Shown here: positions 40,819 through 43,337 of the stretch, piece by piece | Numbering within the stretch: the stretch's first letter is position 1 | Layout: every line of letters starts with the position of its first letter | Assembly (NCBI GenBank): GCA_025980325.1 | Contig: JAICXQ010000016.1 | Span: 1-43,337 of the forward strand | DNA: 43,337 nucleotides | Source of the DNA: Frankiales bacterium | GTDB lineage: Bacteria > Actinomycetota > Actinomycetes > JAFAQI01 | Direction of reading: 5' to 3' | Notes under the pieces: model-generated | Databases searched by the model: none | The model's input: the letters and a program-made list of their open reading frames with translations, nothing else | What the model was told of the DNA's origin: nothing | Translations under genes and position numbers: made by a program

Positions 40819-43337
40819 CAGTTCAGCGCGACCGCGCCGACACCGCCGACCATCACCGTCCGGTAGTTCTGGGCGATCGTGCCGGTCGTCAGCAACACCG
40901 AGCTGCTCGCGGGGTAGGCGACGGTGACGCCGTTGGTCGCGACCGCGACCGCGGGCTGCCCGTACGAGATCGGGCTCACGCCGGTCAGCCGGCCGGCGGA
41001 ACCGCTGACGTACACCAGCTCGGTCAGCTTCAGCCCCGGGTGGGTGCCGTTGGGGTTGCCGAGGACGAGCGCGGTCCGGTAGCCGTCCGGCGAGGTCGCG
41101 CCGGCCACCGTGATCGCGCGGTAACCGTGGCGGATCCACGGCTTGCCGATGCCGTGCCAGTCGGCCGTCGACGGGTCGAACGACATCGAGTAGAGGTAGC
41201 CGTTCCTGGCCGCCGCCCACGCCGTATTGGTGAAGAACAACCCGGTCAAGGCCGGCGTGCCGGTCAGCGCGGTGCCGGCCGGGTGCCCGTAGTTGTGCCA
41301 CGGCTTGCTGATGCCGGCGACGTTGCGGTTCGGCCCGATGAGCAGCGAGGTCAGCCAGAGGTCGCCGCCGGTCGAGAGCGCGGCGATGCCGACGACAGCG
41401 CGGCCGCCGCCGAGCAGGCCGTTGTCGAGTGCCGAGCTGCCCGCGATCGCGGGCGATCCGGCCAGCGCGACCGCGCGGCCGCCGCTGGTCGGCACCGGCA
41501 GGTTCGCCCATGTCACCGAGTCGCTGCGCACGGCGATGCGGCCGGCCGTGGTGCGGGCGACGTAGATCGGCGACATCTGGTTGGTCCAGTAGCCGTGGCC
41601 GGTACCGACCGCGTTGGGGTTCCACGTCGGGATCGCGCCGACCGCGGGCGGCGACGCGAGCGCGCCGCCGAGGTCACTCGCCCGGCCGATGCTTCCGCGG
41701 TTGACGTACAGGTGCCCGTTGGTGCCGCGACCGACGTAGACGTCGTGCGGCCCCGGGACCGTCGTCACCGGGACGCTGACACCGGTGTAGCCGTTGCCGG
41801 AGAAGTTCGACGACCCCTCGTTCAGGAAGACGCCGTAGTGCACCGCGCTGACGGCGTTGTCGCGGATGATCGTGCCGCCGACCGGGTTGGAGGCGACGCC
41901 GAGTACGACGATCCCGGCGGTGCCGCCGACACCGGCGGTCGGGTCGCCGGCAATACCGTCGACGCCGCCGAGGCCCGTGGACGCGATCTGGTTGGACTCG
42001 ATGACGTTGTCGTCCATGTACGCGAGCGCGTCGCGCGAGTGCATCGTGATGCCGGGCAGGCTGTCGTTCGCGAGGACGTTACCGCGCAAGGTGTTCTGGT
42101 AGACGGCGTCGCCCGGTGCGTCGACCGTGAGCAGGATGCCGGCGCCGTGACCGGCCGCGCCGTTGCCGCTCGACGTGTTGCTCGTGATCGCGTTGTCGAA
42201 CACACCCAGCGAGAACCCGCCGAGCAACGTCGACCGGTCGCGACCGGCGAGGGTGATGCCGGAGCCGAGCGAGTTGTCGACGACGTAGTTGTGAATGATC
42301 GTGTTGCCCTCGGCCGGCACACTCACCTGCGGGAAGTTGGCCAGGCTGTCGTCGACGAGGATGCCGCCGCCGTTGTCCTGCACGGTGTTGCCGATGACGA
42401 TCGAGCGGGTGACGCCGTCGAGGTGCAGGCCGTCACCGCAGTCGGTCACGCACTCGCCGAGATCGTCGGCGACGGCCGACAACGGAAACGAGCCCTTGTC
42501 GTTGTTCTGGATCGTGTTGGTGTCGATCCGCAACGCGTCGGAGTTGAACGCGAACAGCCCTTCGGCGTCGGCGTTCTCGATCGTGAAACCGCTGACCCGT
42601 ACGTCCGGCGTGACCGCCGGTCCCGAGCTGCTGTGGCCGGTCGAGTTGTCGAAGTTGTCGCCCAGGTCGATCACGAGCCCGTTGTTGTGGCCGGTCGCGT
42701 CGATGACGACCGGATTGCCGAAGCTGGAGTTCGCGATCAACTGCACCGGCTTCGTGATCGCCGCACCGGTGTAGTGGAAGCCGAACGATCCGGCGACCGG
42801 CCCGGACGTCGTCGAGATGTCGGCGCCTTCGGCGTACGTGCCGGGGCTCACCAGCACTTCGTCGCCGGCCGCAGCCTGCGCGAGCGCGCGGGTGATGGTC
42901 GCGCACGGCGAGCCGACAACCGTGCAGTCGCTGGTGTCGACGCCGATCGCGGCGGACGCGTAGCGGATCGTGTGCAGGGTCAGCGCCGGACCGGACAGGC
43001 TCGACGCAGGACCCAGCGCCGTGCCGTCGCCGTACGTCGTCGTGGACACCAGCCGGAACTGCCAGTTGCCGCTGCCGATGCCGCTGATGTCCGCGCCGTT
43101 GCCGTCGGGCGTGCTCACGCAGGTCGTGCACACATGGCCGGCGTTGAACGCGAGGGCCGCGTAGCTGATGCTCACGCCGTTCGGCACGTTGGCGGTCGAT
43201 CCGGTGACGACCACCCGGCCGTTCGACGGGCTGGTCACGGTCTGCACGACCGGCGCCTCGGGGATGAACACCGTCGCGTCGTCCGAGTGCGGCGAGGTCA
43301 CCGTGTTGGCGAGCACGGCGACGACGTTGTACGACAC
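40818..43337 (-). CDS. Large surface protein with beta-helix and propeller-like repeats, 5' end outside window
   Basis: 839 residues are visible and the frame is open to the edge, so the true start is beyond the window. The first 110 residues look like a fibronectin type III-like end (SYNVVAVLANTVTSPHSDD). From about 115 a right-handed parallel beta-helix follows, with repeated turns such as NTIQNNDKG, GNTVQDNGGGI, DNAITSNTSSGNG and SGFTIENADAEGLF. From about 545 there are repeated GHLYVNRG/GDLWLTS/NGYLYSMS units, resembling a lectin-like (PLL/tectonin) beta-propeller. Such proteins bind or cut polysaccharides at the cell surface. No catalytic triad is recognised. Confidence 0.85.
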   Translation of the reverse strand: MSYNVVAVLANTVTSPHSDDATVFIPEAPVVQTVTSPSNGRVVVTGSTANVPNGVSISYAALAFNAGHVCTTCVSTPDGNGADISGIGSGNWQFRLVSTTTYGDGTALGPASSLSGPALTLHTIRYASAAIGVDTSDCTVVGSPCATITRALAQAAAGDEVLVSPGTYAEGADISTTSGPVAGSFGFHYTGAAITKPVQLIANSSFGNPVVIDATGHNNGLVIDLGDNFDNSTGHSSSGPAVTPDVRVSGFTIENADAEGLFAFNSDALRIDTNTIQNNDKGSFPLSAVADDLGECVTDCGDGLHLDGVTRSIVIGNTVQDNGGGILVDDSLANFPQVSVPAEGNTIIHNYVVDNSLGSGITLAGRDRSTLLGGFSLGVFDNAITSNTSSGNGAAGHGAGILLTVDAPGDAVYQNTLRGNVLANDSLPGITMHSRDALAYMDDNVIESNQIASTGLGGVDGIAGDPTAGVGGTAGIVVLGVASNPVGGTIIRDNAVSAVHYGVFLNEGSSNFSGNGYTGVSVPVTTVPGPHDVYVGRGTNGHLYVNRGSIGRASDLGGALASPPAVGAIPTWNPNAVGTGHGYWTNQMSPIYVARTTAGRIAVRSDSVTWANLPVPTSGGRAVALAGSPAIAGSSALDNGLLGGGRAVVGIAALSTGGDLWLTSLLIGPNRNVAGISKPWHNYGHPAGTALTGTPALTGLFFTNTAWAAARNGYLYSMSFDPSTADWHGIGKPWIRHGYRAITVAGATSPDGYRTALVLGNPNGTHPGLKLTELVYVSGSAGRLTGVSPISYGQPAVAVATNGVTVAYPASSSVLLTTGTIAQNYRTVMVGGVGAVALN

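Overview
The window is a high-GC, densely coding actinobacterial chromosome segment. Gene order is the strongest taxonomic clue. The block clpS - DUF2017 - mec - cysO - cysM - murI - metallophosphodiesterase - rph - rdgB, with nicotinate phosphoribosyltransferase next to it, follows the Mycobacterium tuberculosis Rv1330c-Rv1341 neighbourhood. An SsgA-family gene, several LCP (LytR-CpsA-Psr) wall enzymes, an FtsL-like protein and a DUF3117 gene also fit Actinomycetota, more likely a morphologically complex lineage than a mycobacterium. No insertion sequence, prophage, CRISPR array or rRNA gene was seen, and no gene-free stretch exceeds 300 bases.

Layout. 1-2774: the end of a LIV-type ABC ATPase coupled to a membrane-anchored secreted protein. 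2801-7476: a TetR regulator and acyl-CoA ligase diverge from an alpha/beta hydrolase and a Baeyer-Villiger monooxygenase, together suggesting ketone or terpenoid/steroid-like catabolism. 7477-12820: a cyclic-nucleotide-binding protein, a leaderless three-gene unit (SCO6745-like, SDR, DUF3592-like), a pirin under a perfect palindrome, and a PHA-synthase-like hydrolase. 12822-18111: envelope block with two LCP proteins flanking an oppositely oriented GT2 glycosyltransferase, plus a DUF3048 lipoprotein. 18238-23289: SsgA-like protein, DUF3618 protein, peroxiredoxin, geranylgeranyl-reductase-like flavoprotein, beta-carbonic anhydrase with a possible upstream micro-ORF, a small alpha/beta-barrel protein, a hydrolase and a RelBE toxin-antitoxin pair. 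23313-29646 (minus strand): an unusual tRNA, then reading upstream rdgB, rph, the phosphodiesterase, murI, cysM, cysO, mec, DUF2017, clpS and a VapBC-like pair. 29856-40248: EamA transporter, pncB, acyl-CoA ligase, cupredoxin lipoprotein, AlgH/YqgE protein, FtsL-like protein, cytochrome P450, DUF2461 protein, Xaa-Pro peptidase, leucyl aminopeptidase and DUF3117. 40258-43337: a lipoprotein and a large beta-helix/propeller-like surface protein that runs off the window.

Most notable: (i) CysO, normally ending in one Gly-Gly, carries four extra 9-residue units that each end in Ala-Gly-Gly, encoded by a 27-bp tandem repeat and lying beside its JAMM peptidase and CysM; (ii) a 73-nt tRNA five bases after rdgB with a Leu-type UAG anticodon loop but no long variable arm; (iii) a VapBC-like pair whose toxin stop codon overlaps the clpS start; (iv) a recurrent TANNNT element 6-7 nt before start codons, indicating many leaderless mRNAs and settling several starts.
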